In this document: positions 13,001-24,263 of the stretch, piece after piece
Layout: every line of letters begins with the position of its first letter
Position numbering within the stretch: position 1 is the stretch's first letter
Position numbers and translations under genes: made by a program
Origin: Apostichopus japonicus
Taxonomy: Eukaryota; Echinodermata; Holothuroidea; Aspidochirotida; Stichopodidae
Assembly (NCBI RefSeq): GCF_037975245.1
Contig: NC_092574.1
Location: 8,122,213 to 8,186,212 of the forward strand
Direction of reading: 5' to 3'
Length of the DNA: 64,000 nucleotides
The notes under the pieces: model-generated
Databases searched by the model: none
The model's input: only the letters and a program-made list of their open reading frames with translations
Told to the model about the DNA's origin: nothing

Positions 13001-15284
13001 GGCCGACTGTGCTATGTACTCTTCCAGGACTGGAGGTGGCGACGTCATTTTCGGCTTTGGTTTGCAAGCTTCTGGTTTCTTACCGCGACTCGTAGAGCAA
13101 CGTCGACACGCACCAAGCTTTTCAAAATAGCTGCGGAAGGAGACGGGACGAGATTTGGAATGAAAGCAGCGGAAAGTGCATCAGATGCTATCAAAACATT
13201 TCTCAGTCGCAGTCGTAATTCGACGCACAGACTCTCGCAACTTGAGCAGACCATGCGAGTACGGGTTTAACAAAACCGTTTAAACGATTAACGCCACTTT
13301 TAATGGCCATGTTAAGAAATCGAGCCAGTTAATATGTCACTTGTAGAGAGCCATATAACTCCCCCAAATTTACCGGTTTGGATATATATACCATATGAGT
13401 ACAGTAACAAGACTGGTAATTGTCTCTGTGCATCATACTCAAGTGCTTTCCCATCTGCCCGACCTACTGAATGGGTAACGATTAAGTAGCGCGCCGTGCT
13501 TGGCGACCAAGTGATTTTTATTGGATGAAGAGTTCGGTGAAATACACGTAGATCAACATCTGAATGGGGAAAGTGGGCAGGGTTCCGTATATGGGATTTG
13601 AGGGTGAAGTGATAAGTGTTACAATGTTCAGACATGTAAGGTAGTTGGGAAAATTCAGTGCATAAGTAAACTAGGCATGGACAAGAAAGAGGAACAGAGT
13701 CATAAGTATTAAACCAATTCACACATATATAAGACAAGCATGCAAGCTATCAAATTTCAAATACAGACAGACAAACCAACAAAAAGTAGATTTTTGTTTG
13801 CTGTTGTTTTTTCACTCCAATTATATTCTGAGCGTGGGTATGGGAGCTGGCCAAATTGACATTCTCCTAACTGGATGCAGTAAATGTAAAAGCCTACACG
13901 ATACAACAACCAAAAAGTACTTCATTCACATTCTGTTGAATCCACACACTATTGAGAAATAACAATTGCATTCGATACAACCAAAAAGTACTTCATTCAC
14001 ATTCTGTTGAATCCATGCACTATTGAGAAATAACAATAGCATTCGACTTCATTGTTTGAATTCTTGAATTATGAACCGCAAAGCTATCGACTTTCAGTTT
14101 CTTGGTAAAACAGTCAGAAAATCAACAAAATGAATAAAGAATAAGGGAGGACTCACTCGATGTTCTACAAACCATGGGCAAAGACCCCCTAAGTGCAGAT
14201 CTGAAATTTGTTTTGGTTGGGTTGCTGGATTTTTTCCAGACGTAGCCAAATGTCTTTTTCGCAGCTTATCGACAGAGATCGATTAAGGCATTTTTGTTTA
14301 TCGTCGAGTCGTAGACAGAATGAGTTTTCTTAATGCTATTTTGAATATTGATTCTTAGGGGTGGGTTTGGTTGGTGGGGGGGGGGGGGCAGAGGGATCTC
14401 ACCGAGTGTGGCTCAATCCTGATGGAAAATGGAAAATTTTGCGGATCACTGCTTATGCCAGATCTAGTCAACAAAATATAACGCCTACTCAACGAAAATA
14501 AACGGTACATACCCCGGTCGACAGCCCCCACACACGGTGTCACTTATCCGGGTGCACCTGCTGATTACCACTCTATTCAGACAGTGCTGACACTGTTTAC
14601 ACGATGGCTCCACGTAATGCTCTTCATCTTGGTACCATCCCGCATCACACGCCCTACAGCTCCCTGGCCCGATGGACTCTTCGCAGTACTGTACGGTGGA
14701 AATGCATCAGTTTATTAAGTTCATCAAGTTTATTAATTATTAAAGACTTAATAGTCAGATGAAACGAGAACCCAAACGGGCACACTAAGATATGGTTCCT
14801 TGCTTTAATAGTGGAATATTAAAGTATTCTATACTGTCTTACAAATTCATGATGCCCATACGATGGCCAGCCAAAGGTTAAGAGATGCGAGTAGCGCATG
14901 CCCCCACGAGAGGTTGTACCTCCATCGTGGCTTTTCCTGAGTTTTGATTATTAACTATCAATGTGCACGTTTATTACTCTATATGATCAGAGAGGAGACG
15001 TTCGCCGAGAAATATTCAAAGGTCCATCACTAGATGAACTACAAGTCTAGTTTCAGAAACTTGGAGGTGCCTTACGTCTACTGCAGTTCCCTTTCCACAC
15101 GGCGTACACGAGTGGCATGCCTGTTGGTCGTTGTTGTAGAATCTTCCTACAGGACAATTCAAAATGCTTCGAGGATACACGAGCTGAAAAGAGGAGAGAA
15201 TCAGAGTATGGTGGAAAGAGTATATATGTCCATCCACATGTTGCAATCATGAGATTTTCACCCAAAAAAGAAACATAAAGGACA

Positions 15285-15356
<72 letters not shown>

Positions 15357-16531
15357 GATGCTGGTGTGAGTAACTCATTACTCCTTGATAGATATTCCCT
15401 TCTTTTATTGACAAAAGACACATCTTCAAAGAGAAAAGAAGGAGGGGAAAAAAACTGGTCACAAAACTGCTTATCATCTGCAAATGGCCTGTGTAGGTTA
15501 AGTTATAGGTGGTGATGGATGGTAGAGGTGGGGGTGGGGGATGGGAGAGAATGGGGGGAGCTCACATTTCAATCTCAGCCGGATTTTTTTCTTAGGGAAA
15601 TGAAATGATTAAAGGTACGACTTAATCAAGGACACATTTAAGATAATTGGTGTGGATAATTAAGATTAGGCACAACAGAAGGGTTGGGAAATGAAAAGGA
15701 AATCAAATCAACCCCAAGTGAAAAAAATTTATTTCAACATAACATTGACTGATTCGATTGCAACTGATTTACACATTGAAGGAAAACAACAGCACAATGA
15801 ACTTATACATATTTATGAAAACCTGGTACACAAAACAAATACATGATGAAGGAGAGCATGTACTGTCAGATTGTCTTTAAAAACAATTAATCATAATTAA
15901 TTAGTTGTTTTGTTTTCAAGCTCCCACCCACCATAAAAACATTGGCAACCAGGCCTAGAATATACAAACTTTTAGCTACTAGCTGATGAATGCCATTTGC
16001 AATAAAAAGAGCTACTGGCAAAAATATCTAGTTCTCAGTGTCTTTGTCCTGAATAATAACACACATCAGATTAAATATACATGCTGTATGGCCTTTGGGG
16101 GGGGGGGGTGGGGGGAGTTGTTACAGTAAGTACAAAAATCATGCCATTCTTTAATTGATGATTGTTAACCCAGTCACCATGAGTTGAAAAATTAATTTTT
16201 AATACATTTTCAGACAGAGAGTTGTCATGGGCCCATTTTTGTTTTTCTTACTGGTAAATGATAACATCCAACTGGCAATTAATTAACCCAGCAAAGACAA
16301 TGAGTCCAGATTTAAAGGGTCTGACGACTCGGTTACAACCCATCGTTTGGAAGATTGGATCTAAATCACAGAGGCAAAAAAAAAAAAAATCCTGCAAATT
16401 ATGTATCGGCAGCTGTTTGACCAACCTTCTTAGATTCCTGCAAGGGGTAAGAGTTGACGGCCAATGGCACAATGATGGCAGTGAGGATAAAAAGGTCCAC
16501 CCCTCTCATTACCACATCTGACATCTTCACC
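6712..16531 (-). CDS. Gene A: TNF-receptor-like type I receptor with cytoplasmic DED and death domain (10 coding exons)
   Basis: Joined coding exons are 16524-16426, 15183-15076, 14688-14513, 13130-12697, 11782-11726, 11053-11018, 10265-10104, 9351-9074, 8262-8190 and 7019-6712. They sum to 1731 nt, exactly 577 codons with the stop, and every junction keeps phase. The predicted 576-residue protein has a signal peptide (about 1-25), TNFR cysteine-rich repeats (about 40-150), a Thr/Pro-rich stalk, a transmembrane helix (about 243-264), five 11-residue repeats (about 305-357), a death effector domain (about 361-442) and a death-domain-like fold (about 490-570). TNFR ectodomains bind TNF-like ligands outside the cell; DED and DD folds assemble caspase-8-type or related complexes by homotypic contact. 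Inferred role: a plasma-membrane receptor signalling to apoptosis or NF-kB with a built-in FADD-like DED-DD tail. The order of folds is read from the sequence; function is inference. Ligand and partners are unknown. Confidence 0.83.
8190..8262 (-). CDS. Gene A exon 9: DED-DD linker
   Basis: This 73-nt exon is needed to reconcile phases: exon 8 ends in phase 0 and exon 10 starts in phase 1, and this exon is exactly phase 0 in, 1 out. It has a good acceptor (tttctttgtataacag) and donor (gtgagt). It encodes a charged helix including EEEDYYLGRLQRLLREN. Confidence 0.72.
9074..9351 (-). CDS. Gene A exon 8: death effector domain
   Basis: The acceptor is cttacaattttag and the donor gtaaat; 278 nt, phase 1 in and 0 out. 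The sequence follows the DED pattern: an opening helix (FADLVLQLQEE), a second helix (DDFLKSLKQYFI), a middle helix pair (GTLAVFVTTVMDQNIFSEFD) and a last segment (VMKRVFKAAKIRKMARVCSI). The usual R-x-D-L in the final helix is replaced by RKMA, so the charge triad is incomplete. The assignment is by eye; another death-fold subclass is possible. Confidence 0.7.
10104..10265 (-). CDS. Gene A exon 7: five 11-residue coding repeats
   Basis: The acceptor is gatttcattgcag and the donor gttaga; 162 nt, phase 1 to 1. In the spliced frame it holds five near-identical 33-bp units, each reading roughly GLQGNNVPNG plus one variable residue (D, G or E). Changes between copies are few (N/D, P/L, G/E). No known domain; it is a flexible hydrophilic spacer between membrane and DED. 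A different frame is also open here and gives a misleading translation. Confidence 0.8.
11018..11053 (-). CDS. Gene A exon 6: 36-nt microexon
   Basis: The microexon lies between acceptor tctgtgttgcag and donor gtaact, phase 1 to 1. It adds DTFDGETMEMLQ, an acidic stretch of the cytoplasmic linker. Since it is phase-symmetric it could be skipped without shifting the frame. Confidence 0.7.
11726..11782 (-). CDS. Gene A exon 5: juxtamembrane cytoplasmic exon
   Basis: This 57-nt exon lies between the acceptor cttcatctgcag and the donor gtatgt, phase 1 to 1. It encodes VWSKRRKSGNASMTSEDG, whose KRRK cluster is the expected positive stop-transfer charge just inside the membrane. Confidence 0.78.
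12697..13130 (-). CDS. Gene A exon 4: partial third CRD, mucin-like stalk, transmembrane helix
   Basis: The acceptor is cgtctccttccgcag and the donor gtgagt; 434 nt, phase 2 in and 1 out. The start (YFEKLGACRRC) completes a partial third cysteine-rich repeat. A Thr/Ser/Pro-rich stalk of roughly 85 residues follows, then the helix AAIAGVLVLVVTICCAIKC (about residues 244-262) with a short basic and cysteine-containing cytoplasmic flank. The ORF continues past 12697 only as read-through into the intron. Confidence 0.85.
13907..14047. repeat. 71-bp tandem duplication
   Basis: Two adjacent copies of a block containing caaccaaaaagtacttcatt and ctattgagaaataacaat, in the gene A intron between exons 3 and 4, with very few differences. 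Confidence 0.88.
14513..14688 (-). CDS. Gene A exon 3: second TNFR cysteine-rich domain
   Basis: The acceptor is ccaccgtacag and the donor gtatgt; length is 176 nt, phase 0 in and 2 out. It encodes CRACDAGWYQ, then C-x2-C-x2-C (CKQCQHC) and TVCGGCRPG, the classical spacing of a TNFR repeat. Its end (CGGCRPG, continued by YF in exon 4) resembles the CGDCLPxF join of the EDAR/XEDAR/TROY group and of gene B. Confidence 0.87.
15076..15183 (-). CDS. Gene A exon 2: first TNFR cysteine-rich domain
   Basis: The exon lies between a pyrimidine-rich acceptor (cctcttttcag) and the donor gtaagg and encodes 36 codons, phase 0 to 0. The residues CPVGRFYNNDQQACHSCTPC fit the opening of a TNFR repeat (C, Pro-x-Gly-x-Phe/Tyr, then C-x2-C-x2-C). 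The next cysteine of the repeat is supplied by exon 3 (YCEES). Confidence 0.85.
15288..15352. repeat. (TA)n microsatellite
   Basis: About 60 bp of uninterrupted TA in the gene A intron just upstream of exon 2. Confidence 0.95.
16426..16531 (-). CDS. Gene A exon 1 (first coding): signal peptide
   Basis: A strong acceptor (gcctgcag) sits just above 16531, so a noncoding 5' exon must lie further upstream; I did not locate it. Translation can start at the ATG at 16524-16522 or the in-frame ATG at 16509-16507. The second places a basic residue before the hydrophobic core FILTAIIVPLAV and makes the more typical signal peptide. The exon ends in phase 0 at the weak donor AAG|gttggt, which is the least certain boundary of this gene. 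Confidence 0.65.
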
Positions 16532-18560
16532 CTGCAGGCTGGCTAGAGAATGGAAAGAATATCTCCAAGGTTATCACCTTTACAAACAAAAACAAAAAAC
16601 CAACGGAAAATATCGATATCGTCGAGAAAAACAAAGTTGAAAGTTGTAAATTTTTCCACTTGAATGCCAAAATTTGAAGTAAGATTTGAATAGATAAGCT
16701 AGTTTATGTATGTCATTACGGCATCGTGGAATCAGTGAGGTTGAGAAATACCATAGAAAAGGACGCAAAACGCTGCTTTGACAAGTGACCTCACACAAAA
16801 CAATTCCATTTGATTTCAACCTGTTGACATGGCATTTTCCACTGTATAGTTTGTATGGAAACACACCCCCCAGGAGGTCTGTAAACAACTCCGTACAGGA
16901 TATGTTGCAATAACCTTACTTTTCTGTGAATGGACCCCTCCAGCATGTGATCAATGAAGCAAGGAGAGAATTGGCAGAATGCCAACACCGGATGCAAAAC
17001 AAACTGCTGATAAGGTTGTGTAGGTATGTCTATTGAAGTGTTCAAAATACCATCTATTGTCATTCAACATTTTTTCAAAGGTTCAATAAACATATAAATA
17101 TTAGTGTGCTTAAAAACTTCCTTCCCAATAAAAAAAAAATCCTCAAGGTTCTGACCCTCCAAATTTTTCCAAGAGGTTCAACTAGACAATTAAATTTCTA
17201 AGAGAAGAACAAAAAAAGGCACTAAAATGACATGTTTAAGTTTGAAAAAAGAGTGACTATTATATGACTTCTAGAATCTTTGGGGGGTCTCATAAAGACC
17301 ATTAAATTGTTTCAAAGTTTACAGAAATGCATTCGATAGAAAGTGGAAAGCTGAAGACCACTCGAATGCCGCGGTATTGAGTCCCATCCAAAGCTTATGA
17401 TGTCATTGGCCCTACTGTAATCTCAAGATACAGAGCAGTTTATGAGACTGTTTACACTACGTTCGTTCCGGAGCTTTCAGCATGTTCACAAAACCACATA
17501 GAAATACAAGTTCAAGATAAATGAATAGTTTTGTATTGCTTTACAGTTCTTCATCTACATCCAATACAATATGAATAGATAGTCCCCATTTAACCAAAAA
17601 AAACATAGTTTCTTGTTTATGATCGCTTTCTACCAATTTACCAGACCTACAGAGAATTAGTCAAATAACATTACTACTGTTTAAAGTTGAGTTCAAGTGA
17701 TTTAAATGAGTCTTATAAATTTTGCTCAGTTTATTAATGATATGTGAAGTCTACTTCTAGAACAATAAATAGGTTTGATTAGTCCGTCTCACTTCCAATA
17801 ATCAGTGAGAAACTTTTTGAATCTTGTTTCACTTCCTTTTTTCATGCAAATTTGGTAAATATTAATTACAAAAAGAGTTTGGTTACAAAATATTGACAAT
17901 GGCATGGATTCATAAATATAACTTGCTCTTAACAGTTTCTTTGGTGGAAAAACTCTTCCAAGATGCATTAATTTGATGAATTTCAATCTTCTTAATTTGG
18001 GGTATTAACAGTTGATAATTCCAAAGAAATATATATATCCAAATATAAATATGTGCCTACGACATATTGAAACATTAATAAATCAATTGAAGGAAATACA
18101 GCAAGTTGGTTAGGCCCCAAATAATTATTTCATTTCGATTCTAACAAAACTTGATGCACACTCACTTTTTCAACTTATTCTTTATTCTTCAAAAGGAAAT
18201 TTTAAGTCAAAAAGTTTGAAGCTAAGAAATTGCCCAAAAAACCATTTGCAAAAGGCTGTATTTAAAAAACTTCAGAAGCCTTGCAAATTTATGACTAAAA
18301 CTAAAATATCAAGTATTATAAATGGTATAACAAATTGCCAAATAATAATGGCCTCAGAGTACTGTATATAGTAGAGTGATAGGTTAGTGTGTTTTTCTGC
18401 CCTTCTGATATGCGCTAGAATGGCCGTAAATTATCATACAAATAACATACAAATTACAGACGTGTAATTCTCTTCATCTTCTGCTTATTTGATTGGTTTT
18501 GGGGCATTTAAACTGTCCAACAATTCGGTATTAGTTTAGAATCCGTACCATTTGACCCTT

Positions 18561-18650
18561 CTTCCAAACCCCTAACCCTATTCCCTACTTCCTAACCCTA
18601 CTTCCTAACCCTACTCCCTAACCCTACTTCCTTAACCCTAACCTTATTCT
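18561..18650. repeat. Degenerate telomere-like repeat
   Basis: Repeated CCCTAACCCTA interrupted by CTTCCT and CTCCC. Units are 13-14 bp rather than a strict hexamer, so it is a minisatellite containing the telomere-type hexamer. Confidence 0.75.
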
Positions 18651-20958
18651 GCCTATTCGAAGTAAGCTTTCCCATTCATATGACCAGTACGGATTCTAAA
18701 GTTAGGCCAACAATTCATTTCTTTCCATTGAAGAAATAATTTGCAAAGGATTACCAACAACACCTAACAAGGGCATGCCTAGTTGGATCTGTACCATCTC
18801 AAAAACTAGGGGTCAACCTCATAAATAAAGAACAAAAATCCTCCAGAAAATTCTTCAAGAGGGAATACTACAGTACGACAACTTAGCGAAACTGGAGAGA
18901 GAGCTAAGTCGATGAAATGTAACTTCTGAAGTAATGTTATTTAGAGCTGACAATGATATCGCATACCATTTATGAAGAACCAAGAACATATATATATGTC
19001 ACCTAATCACTATCCAGGGAAGGGTACTTGGAAACTGCTATGACCTTGAGCACCTTCGTATACATTACTAATGTGTATATTAACAGTCCTGAGGTTTTAA
19101 TATGAACATATTACTATGGTCATCTGCTGTTAGGCCTACTTCTATAGTATGTTGAACTGTTTCGTATGCTATATCGTGACGTCACTGTAGCATGGTGGGC
19201 TCATAATTGACCCACTTAAAGGGTGTGAAGACTCGCGCAAAAAGAAACGTCTAATGCCGGTAATTTGACCTTGTTTCGAATGAGGTGTAACAGAAATGTT
19301 TAGCACCTCCATCGATCCCAGAAAATACACACACAGCTTGCTAATGTTGGTAATTAGACACTAGTGTACAGTCAGTACATACAGCTGCGATCAATACCCA
19401 CACTCACACAGCACAGCAAACAAACAATACTGCGATGGACACCTCAGGTCCAGCTAAAGATAACAATTAAGGTATCACGTTTCATTATTGTCTGCATTTC
19501 GTAGCGACAAGAACAAAACTTCACTTGCAAGCAACAGAAGGTTAACTTTTTCAGATGACCGCACGCGGTTTGGGGCGAGTCTTCAATGCCTTTAAGGATT
19601 TGATCAACAGCATCTATCACGGAAAATCCAAATCACTCAATTGTATGTGTTTTTCATATGTGTGGTTCCTCAGAAATGTTATTATCTCAAAATGTTTATT
19701 GTTCTGTGCATATATATGCAACATACAATTGAGCAGAATTTGACCACAAAATGTCTGCTGTGTCAAGTTCTTTCATACCCCTAAATTTACACATACCTCG
19801 ATAAGCTAACTGTAACTTTTGTGTAAGTATACATCGATCGACTCTGAATGCTGTTTACTATGCTCTAAGCTCAGACAGGTCAGGTACCAGAGAGTAGTGG
19901 TATCATGCTGAGGTAATGTTGGTTATTTTTGGGAGTGAGATTTCCAAATCCCAAAAATACGTGCAAAACTGGGGAGGGGGCGGGGGGTGTTAAAAGCTTA
20001 AAAAAACACAAATTGATCAGCACATAGCTGAAATGGATTCAAACTCATGAAATATGTAACTCTGCTTCGCTGCAAAGTTTAGGTTGTATCGTTGCTGTAA
20101 CTTTGCAGTGCGTCAAATACGAAGGTACGTCAATTATGAAGCATTTACTATTTGTACCAACCTCACTGTGCGAATGCAGCAAGCATAACGATATAACAGG
20201 GATACGGTTTAACATTAGCCTAACGTTACAAATATCAACTTTGCGATTGAAAACTTCAGATACCATTTATGTGATGTGTAACAATTGGAAACCGTGTTTT
20301 ATATCTTACCTTGGCGGTGACGCAACCAAACTTTATCGATGACTCGAATTCATGGGAAACGCAATTACTAAGTTGGGCTATCCTACGATTCGTAGGCTAG
20401 AGTTACTGTTTTGCTGTATCACTGTAAAAGTATACTAGTGATACAGTAGCTTACACATCATGCATCGACGTTATGCAGATACAACTATGTATTCATAATT
20501 CTATAAATAAAATTACGTACTACGATAGCCTGTAAGTGCCAACTAATGGACAATGAACTTTTTAGAATCATGCTGAAAGTCACCTCCAAAAAAATTAAAA
20601 GGATTGTATATTGGCCCCAAATATGCCAGATATTCAAATATGATCACATTTGGTCGAAATTCTAAAACTGTTTTTATTACCACCTTGGAAGAAATGTACC
20701 TCACTGGGACACTCAGTCATCTCGTGTGTTCATTTAGAATGTCTGGGAATAATTTGGAGAACATATAGACCCCCAGGAAAGTACTTTTAGAGAACTATTA
20801 TCAATTACAGCGTGCTATAATTTGGGGCCTATACATGCAACCTTTAAAGCCCAACAAACTATATGGAAGGACATATGATTGACAATTTGCACCGAAAATT
20901 GGTAACTAGAGGGTGGGGGGGGGGGGAGGTTCAAAGGATACCGTTGACATGTTGTCAG

Positions 20959-21690
20959 CAGTGGCGTCGCCAGACATTCCAATTTTGGGGGGGGGGGGGG
21001 CAACGAGGTAAATGAATCTGGAGGATTCATGTCAATTGGGTGCGCGCGTACCATGTATGGAGGGTCATGTGATGTGTTCCAGGGTGGTACTATACTGATA
21101 TTTCTCTGTAGCAGTTCGAGAACAGTGTTAGTGACTTCGTGAAAGATTGGTAGGTTCGGACATGGGAAATAACGGCATAAGAAGGTACTGGTACTTCAGG
21201 CCTACGAAAAAGTGCTAATATGCTAACGTTCAACCTTATTCTCTTGAATGAAGGCAGGCCTTCTACATAATAGATCTTACTTATTAATACAGCTCTAGGG
21301 GCAAGCTTTGTCTCATATAGCCTAACGTTATTACAACACGCTATAAGTGAATGAAATGTGGGGAAATGTTTAGTTCAGTGCAACCACGGAATTCTCCATG
21401 GAACAGAGCCTAATGCTGCTCGACGGGAATATAGCTATCACGTTAGGCTACAGGCACGGTTATTGCTAGGTAACGGGTGTCGTCTGCTGCCCTAAGCACG
21501 CAAACACATTTACGTACTAGTTGGGTGAAATCATCATGCGTAATAGGGAGAGTAGTATATTAGTACCACCCTGGAACACATCACATGACCCTCCATACAT
21601 GGTACGCGCGTACGCGCGTATTTACTGTGTGATAGTTTCTCCAGATTCATTTACCTCGTTGGGGGGGGGGGGGGGGGCACAGGGGGCACA
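20959..21690. repeat. Inverted repeat pair near G tracts
   Basis: About 130 bp at 21001-21110 (aacgaggtaaatgaatctgg, then ggagggtcatgtgatgtgtt) recurs as its reverse complement at 21548-21661. A hAT-like end CAGTGGCGTCGCCAG starts at 20959, and long G runs adjoin both arms. Confidence 0.7.
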
Positions 21691-22649
21691 GCACTTATTT
21701 AGGGGGCATAATGTTTTTGTGAATGCCGTCCTGGGGGGAGGGGGTGATTTGTGTAATATTACTTTAGGATCCTTAGATGCAATCTAGTGCTATATTTTGC
21801 AACTTGAAGTAACTTTACGTTCAAGAATTTTCGGGCCTAGGCATAGTCGGTCAGATATTTATGTTTTTCAATGAGGCAGATAAAGTTTTTGTTCGAGTAT
21901 ATTTTTTCAACACCAAATATAACATCTGGGGGGGGGCACTATTTTTTAAATAAGTAAATATGATAATAAACTTATTTATTTAATAACTATATAGATATGA
22001 ATTTATTAGTTAATAGAAACAAACGTTATTCTAGCATATTTCGGGTCAATATATACTAATGGTCTTTACGTGCACCACATAAACAAGTAAGGGACTATTT
22101 GTGTGTATGTGTGTAATTGGTATAGGACATGAGGTTAAACTCCACACGGGTTAACCGATTGTAGATAAACATGACATAATAATATATTAAAACTAGTGTA
22201 CGTGGTGCTTAGCAAGGTATCATACACTACTCAGCCAAAGAATTAACACAAAGCCTCGTACATAATAGTATAATGGTATATATGCATGTAAAACTGTGTT
22301 TTTGTGATGTCGTGTATAGTCAACAACTAGACTGAAATTACGACAAATTTTGTTGTAAGCTATAGCAGTACAAACTCGATACTGAATCAGCGTACTGTAT
22401 ACTTTCATTAAGTTGGGGCATAAATTAAACATTTGTACTAACATTAAATTTGTCAGGTGCGATGGTCTATTATAGGGAAATGGTAAACATACAAATAATA
22501 AACAAAAATTAAATAAAAAAGGCGGAATTATTTATTTTCGTTTCGTTTTTATTTTATTCTTGAAGTTTAGTTATTTAAATTAACTTATACAAAATTGTCC
22601 TGTTCGCGAATAACGAATTCTCCTGAACCATTTGCTTCAATTAAAGTTT

Positions 22650-22716
22650 ATTACCAAATATTACAAACTTATCACCAAATATCACAAACTTATCACCAAA
22701 TATTACAAACTTATCA
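22650..22716. repeat. 21-bp tandem repeat, three copies
   Basis: Three copies of accaaatattacaaacttatc with one or two differences. The 7-residue periodic frame over it is not thought to be coding. Confidence 0.85.
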
Positions 22717-22736
22717 TTCACTGATGGTATATACCG

Positions 22737-22945
22737 CAGGGGCGTCGGAAGCTATTTGGAATTGGTACGGCAGATCAGAGTGTGGCCACCTATCATATTT
22801 ATCGGGGAGAAGTTTGGTAAGTCAAACTATACGCTACGCGCCACCATGGTTGGCGCGTAGCGTAATGGAGAACATTTTGAAAAAAATGCCTCCCAGATTG
22901 CAGGAAATGGCACTTCCCGAGCCTGAAAACAAGACCCCTGCCATG
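22737..22945 (+). repeat. Interspersed repeat beginning CAGGGGCGTCGGAAGC
   Basis: hAT-like left end followed by the shared core gcctcccagattgcaggaaa. It contains a short hairpin around ctacgcgccaccatggttgg and its complement. The right end is not clear. Confidence 0.5.
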
Positions 22946-23958
22946 CCAGAGTAGTCACTTTTAGCCTACTTGCTTGGTTTCATTTTGGTTCTTTATTTTT
23001 TGCCTTTTTTTTTTAGTTTTTTTTTCGCCGTGAATGGCTCCGACGCAACTGTACCAATGATGGAGTATGGAATCGTTAAAACTATAATGATATTATATTA
23101 TACACTAACCCGCCCACCTGAATACGAACGTATGACGTCAATTCTTTATTTACTGATCTAGTCAACCATGCACTACTAAAACAGACGGTTCAATGTGATA
23201 AAGTATATAATACAAAGTACACGCATAAGGGATTTCCCCTGTATTTCGAAAGACCGCAAAGCAGGCATCGGCTTTACCAAACTTCAATGGGGGTCAAACT
23301 TAATAGAGCTCGGATTGAAAGGATATAAAGAATACTTTACACTGACTTAAGTCTATTTATCAAATATTGACTATATTTTCAATGCAAAAAATGAGTGACG
23401 ATAAAATTTTATATGAAAGACAAAATTTAAAAAGAAATGTGATTCTTATTTAGTACTGCACAATTCTTAACTTATGAAAGACTTAGTATAAATGCATATA
23501 TCAAGTCATTCCGAACTGAAAGTGACTTTCGTTAATGATAATAAAGTACGACATGAACATATATTTTCGTTTATGCCTATCTCATCGTGTAACAGATACT
23601 ATTATTATTACCGTATATATTTTACTGTTTTATCTTGAATTAAAAAGTGACAATACAAACGGGCAAATCACGGTTTTGATTTGTATCTATGGCCCTTAAA
23701 GTAACATAGACTAGATAATTTGCAATGGAAATTTAAAATTATCCATTTTTTCCATTCTTCACTGATTGATTTAGTGCTCTCGTGTGCGTCGGTACAACTA
23801 CGACACATCAGTGGCAAATTAATACTGACTTCTCATGTTGGTAAACCAACGACGAGTCCCACGAAATCCTCTAATTACCAACAAACTTACAAGAAAGTAA
23901 CGCTTGTATGTCGACTCGTGCAAACCTGTTTGATGGTTTCCATTCATAGCAATGATAT

Positions 23959-24263
23959 TCAGCCATGATGGCACATCGCAGACTGATGCTTTTGACAACG
24001 TGTATTCCGATAGAGGTCATTCGCTAAGTCCTTGCGTCCGACTGTGCAAAGGCCTAACACTAGGACGCATGGTTTCTCTATAGAATATTGGTCAAGCTGT
24101 TCGAGTGTTGTAGAAATTTCACTAAACGTTGAACATTCTTCTCTGTGACGTTCTTTGAAATCTTCTAACCCAAGAGAGAGATACGTGATAAGGAGTTTCA
24201 TTTGTTTCGTCTTAATGGCACCATTAATGCGAATAATCGCGGAGGCGTGCTTGAGATTGTTAT
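23959..24263 (-). CDS. Gene B exon 13: death effector domain and stop codon
   Basis: Acceptor ctctatctcctgcag, 305 nt, phase 1 in, ending in TGA. It follows a DED well: KHASAIIRINGAIKTKQMKL, LLITYLSLGLEDFKERH, EISTTLEQLDQYSIE and PCVLVLGLCTVGRKDLAND. The last contains the R-x-D-L motif typical of DEDs. About 20 residues follow the domain. Death effector domains pair with DEDs of FADD, caspase-8/10 and c-FLIP in known systems; the partner here is unknown. Confidence 0.82.

Larger units (their letters stand above)
16532..23958. other. Region between gene A start and gene B stop
   Basis: Should hold the gene A promoter and at least one 5' noncoding exon, because the first coding exon begins after a splice acceptor, plus the gene B 3' untranslated region. 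I could not fix a transcription start. Contains a telomere-like repeat, an inverted repeat pair, repeat fragments and TGACGTCA palindromes at 19177 and 23133. Confidence 0.5.

Noticed and set aside
18561-18650. Interstitial telomere from a chromosome fusion
   Set aside because: The CCCTAA hexamers are embedded in 13-14 bp units and are too short and irregular for a fusion scar.
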